In this document: positions 46,393-54,937 of the stretch, in pieces
How the letters are laid out: every line of letters begins with the position of its first letter
Position numbering within the stretch: the first letter of the stretch is position 1
Assembly: GCA_005884665.1 (NCBI GenBank)
Contig: VBAT01000010.1
Coordinates: forward strand, 458,901 to 519,360
Length of the DNA stretch: 60,460 bases
Source: Bacteroidota bacterium
Lineage (GTDB): Bacteria; Bacteroidota; Bacteroidia; Chitinophagales; Chitinophagaceae
Reading direction: 5' to 3'
Notes under the pieces: model-generated
The model's input: only the letters and a program-made list of their open reading frames with translations
What the model was told of the DNA's origin: nothing
Databases searched by the model: none
Position numbers and translations under genes: made by a program

Positions 46393-47163
46393 TCAGAACT
46401 TCAAATGTCGTACCGTTAAGCCGTCGTTGATTAGCTGTTTGAGGGAATCAATGCCAATTTTAAGATGTCTTTCAACGTACGTGGAAGTTACCGCCCTGTC
46501 ACTTTCCTCGGTTTTAACACCTTCGGGGATCATCGGCTGATCGCTGACCAGCAAAAGGGCGCCGGTCGGGATCTTGTTATAAAATCCTACCGTAAAAATC
46601 GTGGCGGTTTCCATGTCAATGGCATAGGCCCTGATCTTTTGGAGATATTCTTTAAAAACTTCATCATGCTCCCATACCCGGCGATTGGTGGTATATACCG
46701 TCCCGGTCCAGTAATCGACACCATAATCACGGATGGTAGTAGAAACGGCTTTTTGCAAAGCGAAAGCAGGAAGCGCCGGCACTTCAACGGGAAAATAGTC
46801 ATTAGAAGTACCTTCTCCCCGTATGGCGGCAATAGGCAAAATAAGATCGCCAAGTTTATTTCGTTTTTTTAAACCCCCACATTTACCCAGGAACAAAACA
46901 GCTTTCGGATCAATAGCGGTGAGCAGGTCCATCACAGTAGCAGCTGTGGGGCTGCCCATTCCAAAATTGATGATCGTAATATTGTCGGCTGTTGCACATT
47001 GCATTGGTTTATTTTCTCCCACTACCTGTACCCCTTTCCATTCAGCAAAGAGGTGGATGTAGTTGGAGAAATTGGTCAACAAAAGATATTGGCCAAAATT
47101 CTCCAGTTTTTCACCTGTGTAACGCGGCAACCAGTTTTTTACAATTTCTTCTTTTGTCTTCAT
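46393..47163 (-). CDS. AMP nucleosidase (phosphorylase superfamily)
   Basis: The protein is 256 residues, the short form common in Bacteroidota. INFGMGSPTAATVMDLL, VLFLGKCGGLKKRNKLGDLILP, AIDMETATIFTVGF (Glu of the ribose site) and LLVSDQPMIPEG (SDxP catalytic Asp) are characteristic. It splits AMP to adenine and ribose-5-phosphate, or acts on a closely related nucleotide. The name follows the family; nucleoside specificity is not proven. Confidence 0.85.
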   Translation of the reverse strand: MKTKEEIVKNWLPRYTGEKLENFGQYLLLTNFSNYIHLFAEWKGVQVVGENKPMQCATADNITIINFGMGSPTAATVMDLLTAIDPKAVLFLGKCGGLKKRNKLGDLILPIAAIRGEGTSNDYFPVEVPALPAFALQKAVSTTIRDYGVDYWTGTVYTTNRRVWEHDEVFKEYLQKIRAYAIDMETATIFTVGFYNKIPTGALLLVSDQPMIPEGVKTEESDRAVTSTYVERHLKIGIDSLKQLINDGLTVRHLKF

Positions 47164-47294
47164 ATTTGGAGGACCGAAAGGTTGAAGGACCGAAGCCCGA
47201 AAGAACGAAACTATCGGTCTTTCGACCTGCCTGCTGGCCGGCCGGCTCCTGACTTAGCGGCTTAAGAGCGAATTTAATCATTTACTTTTGAAGC

Positions 47295-47732
47295 ATGCTG
47301 GTGATCAATTATCCCGAGCCTGGATTTCGTCTTAAAAAAGAAAACGACAGGGAATGGCTATTTGATCCGATCAGGAAAAAATGGTTGGTGCTTACCCCGG
47401 AAGAATGGGTACGACAGAACTTCATGAAGTATCTTACCCAGGTAATGAATTATCCCTCTACGCTGGTCGCACTGGAAAAAGAAATCCGGCTGGGGGAATT
47501 AAAAAAAAGGTTTGATATATTAGTATATAACAAAGACCATCGGCCATGGATGATCGTGGAGTGCAAAGGAACCGATATAAAGCTGACTGATGAAACACTC
47601 CGGCAGGCGCTACGCTACAATATCAGCATGCCTGCGCGGTTCCTGGTCATTACAAATGGCCATTATAGTTTCGGCTGGGAAAAAAAGGATGGCCAACTTG
47701 TGGCGATAGACCAATTGCCACTATGGCAATAA
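47295..47732 (+). CDS. HsdR_N-like (type I restriction N-terminal) nuclease-fold protein
   Basis: The protein is 145 residues. It has the HSDR_N_2 fold signature: a RFDILVY Asp, then MIVECKGTD (ExK of the PD-(D/E)xK nucleases), and a conserved QALRYN element. It is a stand-alone domain with no HsdS or HsdM nearby, and such proteins are common single genes in this phylum. TACTTTTG at 47283-47290 resembles a -7 box but lies only 5 bp before the ATG, which would imply a leaderless message; no -33 box is apparent. Confidence 0.85.
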   Translation: MLVINYPEPGFRLKKENDREWLFDPIRKKWLVLTPEEWVRQNFMKYLTQVMNYPSTLVALEKEIRLGELKKRFDILVYNKDHRPWMIVECKGTDIKLTDETLRQALRYNISMPARFLVITNGHYSFGWEKKDGQLVAIDQLPLWQ

Positions 47733-47764
47733 ACGTAATTGATAACCCTGGAAATTGCCTAAAA

Positions 47765-47793
47765 TAAAAAACCATCCGCGGGAGGCGGATGGT
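47765..47793 (-). terminator. Intrinsic terminator of the LolA-like gene
   Basis: ACCATCCGC (47771-47779) pairs with GCGGATGGT (47785-47793) around GGGAG. The A-rich run at 47761-47771 becomes the T-tract on the minus strand. It also lies between convergent genes and may help insulate them. Confidence 0.8.
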
Positions 47794-47815
47794 TGCTTCT
47801 GGCACATCGCTGCAA

Positions 47816-48526
47816 TTAAGGTTTGTCGAATATCTTTTCATCAATCGTGGGATTGATGTCAATATTTGAATAGGTCGTAGTTTGAAATACCTGGCCATCC
47901 ATTTTCTGTGACCGGGTCATGAAAAACTTTACTCCACCAAATTCTTTGAGATCAGAAAAAAACACTTCGACGTTCGCCGTTTTTCCCTGCACTTCAACCT
48001 CGGATTCCGCTTTCACCATGGTGTAATCGGATGAGCTGATATAATAGTAAGTGACCTTTCCATCATCTTTATTGGTGAATTTTATCTTGTAGGTTTTCAC
48101 GCCTTCCACATCCGCCTGTCCCTGCAGTTCCACCTGGTTGCCGCGGGCTTTGTAGTCCATCAGGCCGGACGCCAGAGTGGCCTGGGATTTCAGGGTATTC
48201 AGATCAGCCCCGGTAATATCAGTTGCCGTAGTGCTTCCCGCCATAGGATTGATAGTCCAACCCTTTCCATCTTTATAGACGCGAACAATCGAAGTGCCCA
48301 TTGCCTCCACGTCGGCCCGGAATGCTTTACCGTTAACGATGTTAATGGTTAGAGGAAGATCATATCCCTGCGTTGTGTAGGTCCCGGTGATCTTCAGTGT
48401 CTTTATCTTATTGAAGGCGTCCATTCCGCCCATGTTGGCTGTATACTTCTGGATCACTTCGTCTACTGTTTGTGCGGAGGCGGAAAAAAAGCTGAAAACC
48501 ACCAATGCAAGAAATACTCTTTTCAT
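47816..48526 (-). CDS. LolA-like periplasmic protein
   Basis: The protein is 236 residues with a signal peptide (FFSASAQ). TVDEVIQKYTANMGGMDAFNKIKTLKITGTYT and the many alternating strands (YKDGKGWTINPMAG, VKTYKIKFTNKDDGKVTYYYIS) resemble the outer-membrane lipoprotein-sorting/LolA-like fold of Bacteroidota. Members bind hydrophobic ligands or lipoproteins in the periplasm; a specific role is unknown. Its terminator lies at 47771. Confidence 0.75.
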   Translation of the reverse strand: MKRVFLALVVFSFFSASAQTVDEVIQKYTANMGGMDAFNKIKTLKITGTYTTQGYDLPLTINIVNGKAFRADVEAMGTSIVRVYKDGKGWTINPMAGSTTATDITGADLNTLKSQATLASGLMDYKARGNQVELQGQADVEGVKTYKIKFTNKDDGKVTYYYISSSDYTMVKAESEVEVQGKTANVEVFFSDLKEFGGVKFFMTRSQKMDGQVFQTTTYSNIDINPTIDEKIFDKP

Positions 48527-48632
48527 GTTTATCGATTTGAACGGCGAATGTAACTTAAAACTTCCAACAAAAACAACGCAATGACCGCCCGGTCCCGTTT
48601 CGGCGGCAGGTAAATAAAGTTATTAAACGGGC

Positions 48633-49352
48633 TTACTGCAACTGCCGTTTATAAAGTTGCACGACATTTTCCAGGCCGAGGTAAATCGCATCGCTGATCA
48701 ATGCATGACCGATGCTGACCTCATCCAGCCATGGAATATTCTCTTTGAAATATTTCAGATTTTTAAGATCCAGGTCATGTCCCGCATTTAGTCCCAGGCC
48801 CAGTTCCTTTGCTTTCTTTGCTGCCTCGACATAAGGCTGTACTGCTGACTGCTTGTTGCCGGCTGCAAATTGCCTGGCGTATCCTTCGGTATATAATTCA
48901 ATGCGGTCGGTACCTGTAGCTGCGGCGCCATCCACCATCTTTACGTCGGGATCGACAAAAATGGAAACGCGGATACCAGCTTTTTTGAATACAGCGATAA
49001 TATCCCTGAGATAATTTTTATTTTCTATAGTGTTCCAGCCATGATCGGAAGTTAGCTGGCCCAATGTATCAGGGACCAGGGTAACCTGCTGCGGCTTTGT
49101 TTCCAGGACCAGGTCTACAAACTTCTGTTCACGGCAATTGCCTTCGATGTTGAATTCAGTGGTGATGATTTTTTTTATTTCTCTTGCATCGTTGTAGCGG
49201 ATATGCCGTTCATCGGGCCGGGGGTGAACGGTTACACCATCAGCACCGAAGCGTTGTACATCGACAGCCGCTTTTACGACGTCGGGGTTGTTGCCACCTC
49301 TTGAGTTACGAAGTGTGGCGATTTTGTTTATGTTAACGGAGAGATGGGTCAA
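48633..49352 (-). CDS. pdxJ: Pyridoxine 5'-phosphate synthase
   Basis: The protein is 239 residues, the standard size. LSVNINKIATLRNSRGGNNPDVVKAA, GADGVTVHPRPDERHIRYND, VTLVPDTLGQLTSDHGW, ELYTEGYAR, GLGLNAGHDLDLKNLKYF and DEVSIGHALISDAIYLGLE are all PdxJ stretches. It joins 1-deoxyxylulose-5-phosphate and 3-amino-2-oxopropyl phosphate in vitamin B6 synthesis. It is a single gene here; the partner PdxA is not seen. Confidence 0.97.
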   Translation of the reverse strand: MTHLSVNINKIATLRNSRGGNNPDVVKAAVDVQRFGADGVTVHPRPDERHIRYNDAREIKKIITTEFNIEGNCREQKFVDLVLETKPQQVTLVPDTLGQLTSDHGWNTIENKNYLRDIIAVFKKAGIRVSIFVDPDVKMVDGAAATGTDRIELYTEGYARQFAAGNKQSAVQPYVEAAKKAKELGLGLNAGHDLDLKNLKYFKENIPWLDEVSIGHALISDAIYLGLENVVQLYKRQLQ

Positions 49353-49540
49353 AGTTGTAGGTTTTAAGCCTGCCTGCGTGCCGTCGCCAAAAAGCCGCCG
49401 GAGACCGGCAGGCAGGTAATAAGTTTTAAGTTGAGAAGCTTTACAAATTTAGCAAAGTTCAGTTTGAGCGAAGTGTTCAAATCACGATCTCGTAATTCAT
49501 TTACTTCTCCGCCTTTGACGGATGGCAATAGCGATTCGGA

Positions 49541-50329
49541 TCAAAGTTCCATCCACGTGTGATCGGCAAGCAGTTTGACTGCAGCCACGAAATTCCTGAA
49601 CGGGCCTGAAGGTCCCCATTCTTTGGGTGAAACGAGTGATAGCATATGGTCCCCATCGTTTTTTTCATACAAATAATAAGTCTGGCCAATATTGGGTTTG
49701 AAGGCAAGTCTTGCCTTGTAGATCATGAGCGAAAGATCTTTCCGTTTTTGTATCTCTTGCGCCTGCAGGGCCAGCAGCTCGATCTGTTTTCGTATCTGGT
49801 CGAGCTGCATATTGGTTTGTTCCTCCATAGCCAGGAGCGCCTTATGTTTTATCAATCCTTCTTCGTTGGGCTTAACCAGGGCGCCGGACACTGAAGCGGA
49901 GTAAGGGAGTACGCTAAGCTGTTTATGAAATATTTCAGTATTGGTATAAGGCGTACCATTCTCCCGGTTTCCCTGTTGGGTGGTCTTGAGATAACCATTG
50001 GGCATGATCTCATGGACGATATGAAGTACCGATTCTCCTTTTTTATAGAAATGGATTTCAAAACTTATGCTGTCGATAAAAACGGTTTGCGTGTGATCGG
50101 CAAGCTGGTGATCGGTGAACTCATTCAAATCACCATCGGCGATCAACCTGTATTGCGAAGCAAAAGCACGGTTTTCCAGGGTGACCCAGTTGTGCGAAAT
50201 GATGAGTTCTTTTCTGCCTTCAGCCGACTCGATCTTGTAAATACCGCTCTTCGGTCGTTCACCGTATTCATAATTTCCTTTTTCAGGAAACAATTGCCAG
50301 GATGCTAAAAAATTATATGCTTGTACCAT
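49541..50329 (-). CDS. Lipocalin-like domain fused to DUF2452
   Basis: The protein is 262 residues from the ATG at 50329; a start at 50368 would add 13 residues encoded by repeat sequence. The N-terminal part (about 5-125) looks like a small beta barrel (FLASWQLFPEKGNYEYGERPKSGIYKI, RLIADGDLNEFTDH, FIDSISFEIHFYKKGESVLHIVHEIMP). The C-terminal half is the DUF2452 signature: ALQAQEIQKRKDLSLMIYKARLAFKPNIGQTYYLYEKNDG and a terminal VKLLADHTWMEL. The function of either domain is not known. The call is by family resemblance only. Confidence 0.8.
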   Translation of the reverse strand: MVQAYNFLASWQLFPEKGNYEYGERPKSGIYKIESAEGRKELIISHNWVTLENRAFASQYRLIADGDLNEFTDHQLADHTQTVFIDSISFEIHFYKKGESVLHIVHEIMPNGYLKTTQQGNRENGTPYTNTEIFHKQLSVLPYSASVSGALVKPNEEGLIKHKALLAMEEQTNMQLDQIRKQIELLALQAQEIQKRKDLSLMIYKARLAFKPNIGQTYYLYEKNDGDHMLSLVSPKEWGPSGPFRNFVAAVKLLADHTWMEL

Positions 50330-50339
50330 TTCAGATGTC

Positions 50340-50406
50340 GATTGTCTGTTGTCAGGTGTCAGTTTCAAATTCTAGCGGACAGCGGGCAGCTGACAACTGG
50401 CACCTG
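50340..50406. repeat. CAGGTGTCAG-type dispersed repeat
   Basis: GTCTGTTGTCAGGTGTCAG and AGCGGACAGCGGGCAGCTGACAACTGG belong to the family seen inside the ABC ATPase linker (44610-44720). Confidence 0.65.
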
Positions 50407-50499
50407 ATTAAGCAAAGATTTTGATTTCCGGTCAGATAAAAAATACCATAGGGCAAGAGATACAGATAATTCCGTATGTGGTTTTTTTTAGTGTTTACC

Positions 50500-51309
50500 T
50501 CAATATGCCTTCAGGTTATTCTTTATTGCTGAATCTTTCTGCTGGGGTGTAAGGCTAAAGTTGTTACCATATATAGCGTCTTCCCAACCACCGTAATTCG
50601 TATTGGGAAGGACGATAAATCGTTTCCCGAACTCCAATGAGAGTTGCTGCACACCGGCAGCTCTTTCTGCCGTTGTTTTCGGACCATCAAACAAGGAACT
50701 GAAATCGGCAAGATTGTCGCCAAGGAATAACACGATCTCGTGTGTTGCTGCTACCTGTTGTCTCCGGGACTCTTTACTTGAAACATCTTTTCGTAATATC
50801 AAATGCTGTTCATCGGCAAGCGGAAAATGAAAGCGCCGGAGGTTTTGCAGAGTTCCGTCTTTTTCCGACTCCCGGCGATTGGTGATATAAAAAATTTCGA
50901 CGTTCCGGGATGCTGCATAGTTGTAAAAGGAGAGAGCGCCAGTCAGCGTGTCTGCCATTGCCTTTGCGGTCCATTCGGCCCAGGCTGCTACCTCATAATC
51001 TTTTCCCTGTAAAGCCTGGTGAACGGAAAACGGGCTATTGTCAAGGAAAGTTTCATCAATGTCGGTTATGATTGCTCTTGGTTTGGAAGAAGGTTGAAGC
51101 AATGCTTCATCCAAACGTAGCCGGGCAATATTATAAGCCTGCAGGCAAAGGGCCCTGTATTCAGCTGCCTTTTGCTCAAATAGGGATGACCAGAGTTTCC
51201 CGTCGATCACAATATTGTACGCCGAAACAGGGGAATTGGAACTGTGTTTTGACCCAGAGCAGGCAAATAATAGTAGCAATGGGAAGGCTAGAATGACGAA
51301 ATATCGCAT
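50500..51309 (-). CDS. Acid phosphatase lipoprotein (5'-nucleotidase, e(P4) family, HAD IIIB)
   Basis: The protein is 269 residues from the ATG at 51309; an upstream ATG at 51333 adds only 8 residues. A lipobox LFAC (Cys17) follows a hydrophobic stretch. The DDDD-type HAD motifs are visible: ITDIDETFLDN (nucleophile region), YITNRRESEKDGTLQNL, and FLGDNLADFSSLF. By family it dephosphorylates nucleotides such as NMN at the cell surface. It stands alone with downstream repeats. Confidence 0.93.
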   Translation of the reverse strand: MRYFVILAFPLLLLFACSGSKHSSNSPVSAYNIVIDGKLWSSLFEQKAAEYRALCLQAYNIARLRLDEALLQPSSKPRAIITDIDETFLDNSPFSVHQALQGKDYEVAAWAEWTAKAMADTLTGALSFYNYAASRNVEIFYITNRRESEKDGTLQNLRRFHFPLADEQHLILRKDVSSKESRRQQVAATHEIVLFLGDNLADFSSLFDGPKTTAERAAGVQQLSLEFGKRFIVLPNTNYGGWEDAIYGNNFSLTPQQKDSAIKNNLKAY

Positions 51310-51363
51310 AAAACAGGCTTTTTGAGCCTGCAAGATAAATCAGCTGGAAATGCGGCGAGGGCC

Positions 51364-51639
51364 TTAGTATTTCTGAAGCTCATCTTCTATCGCTTCGACA
51401 AGTTTGTCCTCATTTTCAGGGATCCAGGCGGGAAGCATCTGTTTGAGGATGGTCCAATGACTATTGCCATCATCTTTCTGCATTCTTAAAAGGATCCTGT
51501 TGCCCCTGTCATCCACCGTATCCACGGTGAAGGTTTCCAGTTCTACTCCTCTTAATTTTCTGAAATTGAATTCACGAAGCCGGCCTCCGGCTTTGATCAG
51601 GCGCGTAAAATGTATGGCCTTAGTGAAATGTATTTGCAT
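51364..51639 (-). CDS. Small unnamed conserved protein, paralogue 1
   Basis: The protein is 91 residues from the ATG at 51639; the longer form to 51702 lacks paralogue support. FTKAIHFTRLIKAGGRLREFNFRK opens the family pattern, then FTVDTVDDRGNRILLRMQKDDGNSHWTI, then LPAWIPENEDKLVEAIEDELQ. A second gene with the same length and pattern lies at 53619-53894. It is probably a small cytosolic beta fold with a C-terminal helix. I know no function. Confidence 0.85.
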   Translation of the reverse strand: MQIHFTKAIHFTRLIKAGGRLREFNFRKLRGVELETFTVDTVDDRGNRILLRMQKDDGNSHWTILKQMLPAWIPENEDKLVEAIEDELQKY

Positions 51640-51866
51640 GGGTTCAGTATTAAAAACAAACCCAACATCAATTTTTATGCTAACATTGATTAATGAAAAC
51701 AAAAAAGTTCTTCACAATGATTGGATTGGTTAGATGGCATCGGAAAGTTCTGAAATCATCATGCAGGCTCTTCATTACCGGTGGCCTTAAAGGCTTGGCC
51801 TAATTTAACAAAGCCGATTTCAGTTTGAATAGCACAAGCATTATTTTAGTGCCTAATATTTTGAAT

Positions 51867-52361
51867 ATGAGACATTATTGGTTTTTTTTATTCCTGTTTC
51901 CCCTGTCATTAAAGGCGCAGGATTGCAAATTGAAAAGGACAGCCGATCCCTATACAAAGGAAATCCAGTTATCGACCGGGTTTATTCAATTGGATGGCGC
52001 CTCCCTGGCCATCAATGCCTCTCCCACGGAAATTGATTTTTTCTTTTCGATGGATGGAAAAGAAAAATGTTTCGGGGATGGATCAGCTGTGATAGTCATT
52101 TATGACGGTAAAAAGCAAAAAGCCAACTATAAGAATGCGGGTCCGGTCAATTGCGATGGCATCTTTCATATTACATTTAAAAATATGGCTACGACCCCGA
52201 CGCTCCTGCAGCGGCTTATCACCCAAAAGATCATAACCCTGCAGTTTACCGGGAATAATAAGACACAGATCAACATAAATCTATCCGAAGATCAGCAACA
52301 GGCTATAATGACAAAGGGTGATTGCCTTATTAAAGAAGCGAAAACATTAATTAAGCAATAA
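51867..52361 (+). CDS. Secreted hypothetical protein
   Basis: The protein is 164 residues from the ATG at 51867, which begins a good signal peptide (WFFLFLFPLSLKAQ). The mature part starts DCKLKRTADPYTKEIQLSTGF and is a beta-type domain with a conserved FFSMDGKEKCFGDGSAVIVIYDGKK. No family is recognised. It is convergent with the PAP2 gene 12 bp away. Confidence 0.75.
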   Translation: MRHYWFFLFLFPLSLKAQDCKLKRTADPYTKEIQLSTGFIQLDGASLAINASPTEIDFFFSMDGKEKCFGDGSAVIVIYDGKKQKANYKNAGPVNCDGIFHITFKNMATTPTLLQRLITQKIITLQFTGNNKTQININLSEDQQQAIMTKGDCLIKEAKTLIKQ

Positions 52362-52373
52362 GGGATTTTGACT

Positions 52374-53102
52374 TTACGCCTTTGCAATGCCTTCCTCGAG
52401 GATTGGATCAATTTTTCTTTTGCTGAAGCGTTCAAAGCGGCGGACAGTCCAGATAGACAGGGTGAGCCAGATGACACCTGCGGCAAAGCCGGCAATGACA
52501 TCGCTGAAATAATGCAGGCGCAGGTAAATGCGACTAAATCCAATTAATAAAATAAATAATAGCAGGAAGATCGTTAGAACCCATTTCAGGGTACGATTCG
52601 TAATATTTTCCCATACGAGAAATATCAGGAGGCCATAGAAAGAAACGCTCATCATGGCATGGCCGCTGGGAAAGCTCAAACCTTTGACAGGCGCCAGCAA
52701 TGGGATCAGGGGTCTTGGCCTGTTGAATATTTCCTTTAACAAAGCCATTAGTATAACGCCTCCGATCGCTACCACAGGTACTTTAATGGAGTACCACCTG
52801 TGTTTTCTGATAAAGAGAAAATAAATCACAAGCGCCAGGTTTGCAGGAATGAGAAACATATGATTGCCGAAGAAGGTAATAACGCGGATAAAACCCGTCA
52901 TACCTGGTGTAACAAGACGACCTACTTTGTCGAACACGATGAAGTCAAATTGCTGGTACTGCAATTTGAAAACTCCATAAGCAATTACTGTAAAGATTAT
53001 CAATGCGCAAATGAAAAGAATGAGCACAATTACCAGCTCCAGGGAGAGCAGGGCAAGGCTCGCCAGGTTTTTTTTAACAGCTGCCTGGATTCTTTTATTC
53101 AT
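52374..53102 (-). CDS. PAP2 family phosphatase
   Basis: The protein is 242 residues with about six helices and an extended N-terminal cytosolic stretch. The three phosphatase motifs are KEIFNRPRP (KxxxxxxRP type), PSGHAMMS and SRIYLRLHYFSDV (SRxxxxxHxxxD). By family it removes phosphate from lipids such as undecaprenyl diphosphate or phosphatidic acid in the periplasm; the substrate is not determined. It is single. Confidence 0.93.
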   Translation of the reverse strand: MNKRIQAAVKKNLASLALLSLELVIVLILFICALIIFTVIAYGVFKLQYQQFDFIVFDKVGRLVTPGMTGFIRVITFFGNHMFLIPANLALVIYFLFIRKHRWYSIKVPVVAIGGVILMALLKEIFNRPRPLIPLLAPVKGLSFPSGHAMMSVSFYGLLIFLVWENITNRTLKWVLTIFLLLFILLIGFSRIYLRLHYFSDVIAGFAAGVIWLTLSIWTVRRFERFSKRKIDPILEEGIAKA

Positions 53103-53150
53103 TGTTGATTTGGGTGATTGATAGGCAGAGATGGAGGCATGATCCCTGTT

Positions 53151-53435
53151 CTATTCATCCAATACGTCCCACGGCGTGATGGGGTTGCCAGGTTTATCAT
53201 CGACAATATTCTTCGACTGTTTTTTATTCTTTGGCTGTTTTTTGCCAGCCTGCCCAGGTAGGGCAGGAGGTGTTTCTTCCAGACCGGGAACCTTTGCATT
53301 TTTTATATCCTTATCGGTAATAACATCATTAATGTCCCGGATGTGACGCCTTATTTTCCGTTTAGTGACTTCATCAGAAAAAATGTATGGTTTCAGACCA
53401 GCCTCGATTCCCTGATAATTTGATTTATTGATCAT
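53151..53435 (-). CDS. Small charged hypothetical protein with repeat-encoded linker
   Basis: The protein is 94 residues: an N-terminal part (GIEAGLKPYIFSDEVTKRKIRRHIRDINDVITDKDIKN) that looks helical, then a Pro/Lys-rich tail. The tail residues PALPGQAG are encoded by CCTGCCC-AGGTA-GGGCAGG (53249-53267), a palindrome of the dispersed CCTGCC family. I recognise no domain. The frame and starting ATG look coding, but support is moderate. Confidence 0.5.
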   Translation of the reverse strand: MINKSNYQGIEAGLKPYIFSDEVTKRKIRRHIRDINDVITDKDIKNAKVPGLEETPPALPGQAGKKQPKNKKQSKNIVDDKPGNPITPWDVLDE

Positions 53436-53618
53436 AAAATCGCTTTACTATAAAGGCTAAAACCTGTGCCAGATTTCTATCCGGACGAAAAGACAGGAAT
53501 ATTTATAGGAAGGAAAGCCTTTGAGAATGAACCAAAAAGAGATGGCATAAAAACGAAAAGCAGATAGTAAGATACCTGCTTTCAATAAATAAATGGGGAA
53601 AATAATCTATACTGGCCG

Positions 53619-53894
53619 TCAGGAGGCGCTTTTAAGCTCTTCCTCGATCAGGTCATTCAGAACACGTTCATTCTTAATAACCCACTCAGGCAGCGGCGAC
53701 TGCACAATCTTCCAGGTGGCGTCTTTCTGTTGCATTTTGAAAGCAATGCGATTGTTTCGAAGGTCGCAAACATCAACCGAAAAAAGCACTCCACCCTGGG
53801 GGTCACTATGTTTTCTGAAGTTAAACTCTCTCAACGTGCCGTCAGCTTTCACCAGTCGTGAAAACTGGATGTTCTTGGTGAATAACATTGCCAT
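53619..53894 (-). CDS. Small unnamed conserved protein, paralogue 2
   Basis: The protein is 91 residues. FTKNIQFSRLVKADGTLREFNFRK, FSVDVCDLRNNRIAFKMQQKDATWKI and LPEWVIKNERVLNDLIEEEL align along the whole length with the 51364-51639 product. It is a clear intragenomic paralogue, 2 kb away and on the same strand. The function is unknown. Confidence 0.88.
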   Translation of the reverse strand: MAMLFTKNIQFSRLVKADGTLREFNFRKHSDPQGGVLFSVDVCDLRNNRIAFKMQQKDATWKIVQSPLPEWVIKNERVLNDLIEEELKSAS

Positions 53895-54570
53895 AACTTG
53901 TATTTTGAAACAGTATTGAAGGTCAGGTCATACTGCAAGAATCGTACAATCTTTTCAAAAGGTCCGAATCTGTCACAATTTACGATTAGCGAGGCAAATA
54001 AAGGCTGGGAGTTATTAACTTTTAACCGTTATTTATCAACTCGTAATTTGGCCTGCCAACAGAAATTTAAACCGTTAAATAAAACGAGTGGAATATTAAC
54101 CCCTTTCGCCCCTGTTTCAAACAGCCATTGCCTCCTTTTAAAAGAATACTTTAAAGCAAATCGTGATACACTTGTTATAATGCTGGTTCGATTGGTGGAT
54201 GATAATGCTCTCTAACAAATGCCCAGTTACTATAGCAGACAGTGAATGATATATGAAGGCTGCAACATTATAAAATTTTTTTCTCAGGAGCTATGATATT
54301 AGGAAAATCGTTACTATTTTGAAACCCCTACCCAATTCTTCCAATATCTTCCATTCCACCCTTTGATCATTCGCAGATGCGGCTCGCGTAATTCAATCAT
54401 TTTAAAACGAGAAGCTAAAAGACGTGAAAGGCTATAGTTCGTCTGCGAAGCCCAGAACCCGGGCGGTTTAAATTTAAAACATGTAATGACAATAAGCGGA
54501 TTCAAATTGTTGGTCTACGACGGAAAATATAGATAAGGTTCATTTGTTTTCTCTTGGTTTTTCGTTCTCA

Positions 54571-54599
54571 AAAGTGCCTTGTAAGAGGCACTTTTTTTT
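54571..54599 (+). terminator. Intrinsic terminator without an upstream gene
   Basis: AAAGTGCC (54571-54578) pairs with GGCACTTT (54587-54594), with two more pairs and a GTAA loop. A run of eight T residues follows (54592-54599). It acts on the + strand, where I see no coding gene in the preceding 600 bp. Confidence 0.8.
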
Positions 54600-54937
54600 G
54601 TTTGCCACGGATACACCGATATGTAAATGCAGGGTCGGGCTGTTTGTTTATTGTTAATCACGAATACAGGGATTTTTTTATAGGAGTAAGGCAGGGATAC
54701 TCGGAATAGTTTAATCCCTGCATTTGTGGCTCTCTCAATGATTCACCCGTATCTATGCAATACATCAATCCTTGGCAATATATCAATCCGTGGTAATCTT
54801 ATTCCGCGTATCCGTGGCAACATCACCAATTAACCTATCAACCTAAAGGTATCCGTGGCAATAATTAAAAATGCCACGAACGCACAAGCTCCTCATTGCT
54901 GTGCGCACGTGGCAAAACCAAACCGTATGCTTATTCT
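54600..54937. repeat. ATCCGTGGCAA dispersed-repeat block
   Basis: Variants of TGCCACGGAT and ATCCGTGGCAA(T) occur about five times with AT-rich filler. The unit also appears as GCCACGAACGCAC and CACGTGGCAAAAC at the end. No spacers or regular period occur. Confidence 0.6.

Larger units (their letters stand above)
53895..54937. other. One-kilobase gene-poor region
   Basis: No protein gene can be supported here. A 105-codon frame at 53898-54215 and a minus 63-codon frame at 54314-54505 have no recognisable features. A strong + strand terminator (54571-54599) has no gene in front of it. From 54600 to 54937 the phrase ATCCGTGGCAA and its reverse recur with variation: near 54606, 54790, 54815, 54850 and 54870. 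Confidence 0.6.

Noticed and set aside
47295..47732. Complete restriction-modification system around the HsdR_N-like gene
   Set aside because: No HsdS, HsdM or helicase part is present; only the isolated nuclease-fold domain is seen.
49501..49707. 68-codon minus-strand frame
   Set aside because: It overlaps the DUF2452 gene in another frame and is a shadow of it.
53898..54215. 105-codon frame in the gene-poor region
   Set aside because: TTG start, no similarity to known families, biased composition.
54314..54505. 63-codon minus-strand frame (possible decayed gene)
   Set aside because: I could not recognise any family or an intact start context.
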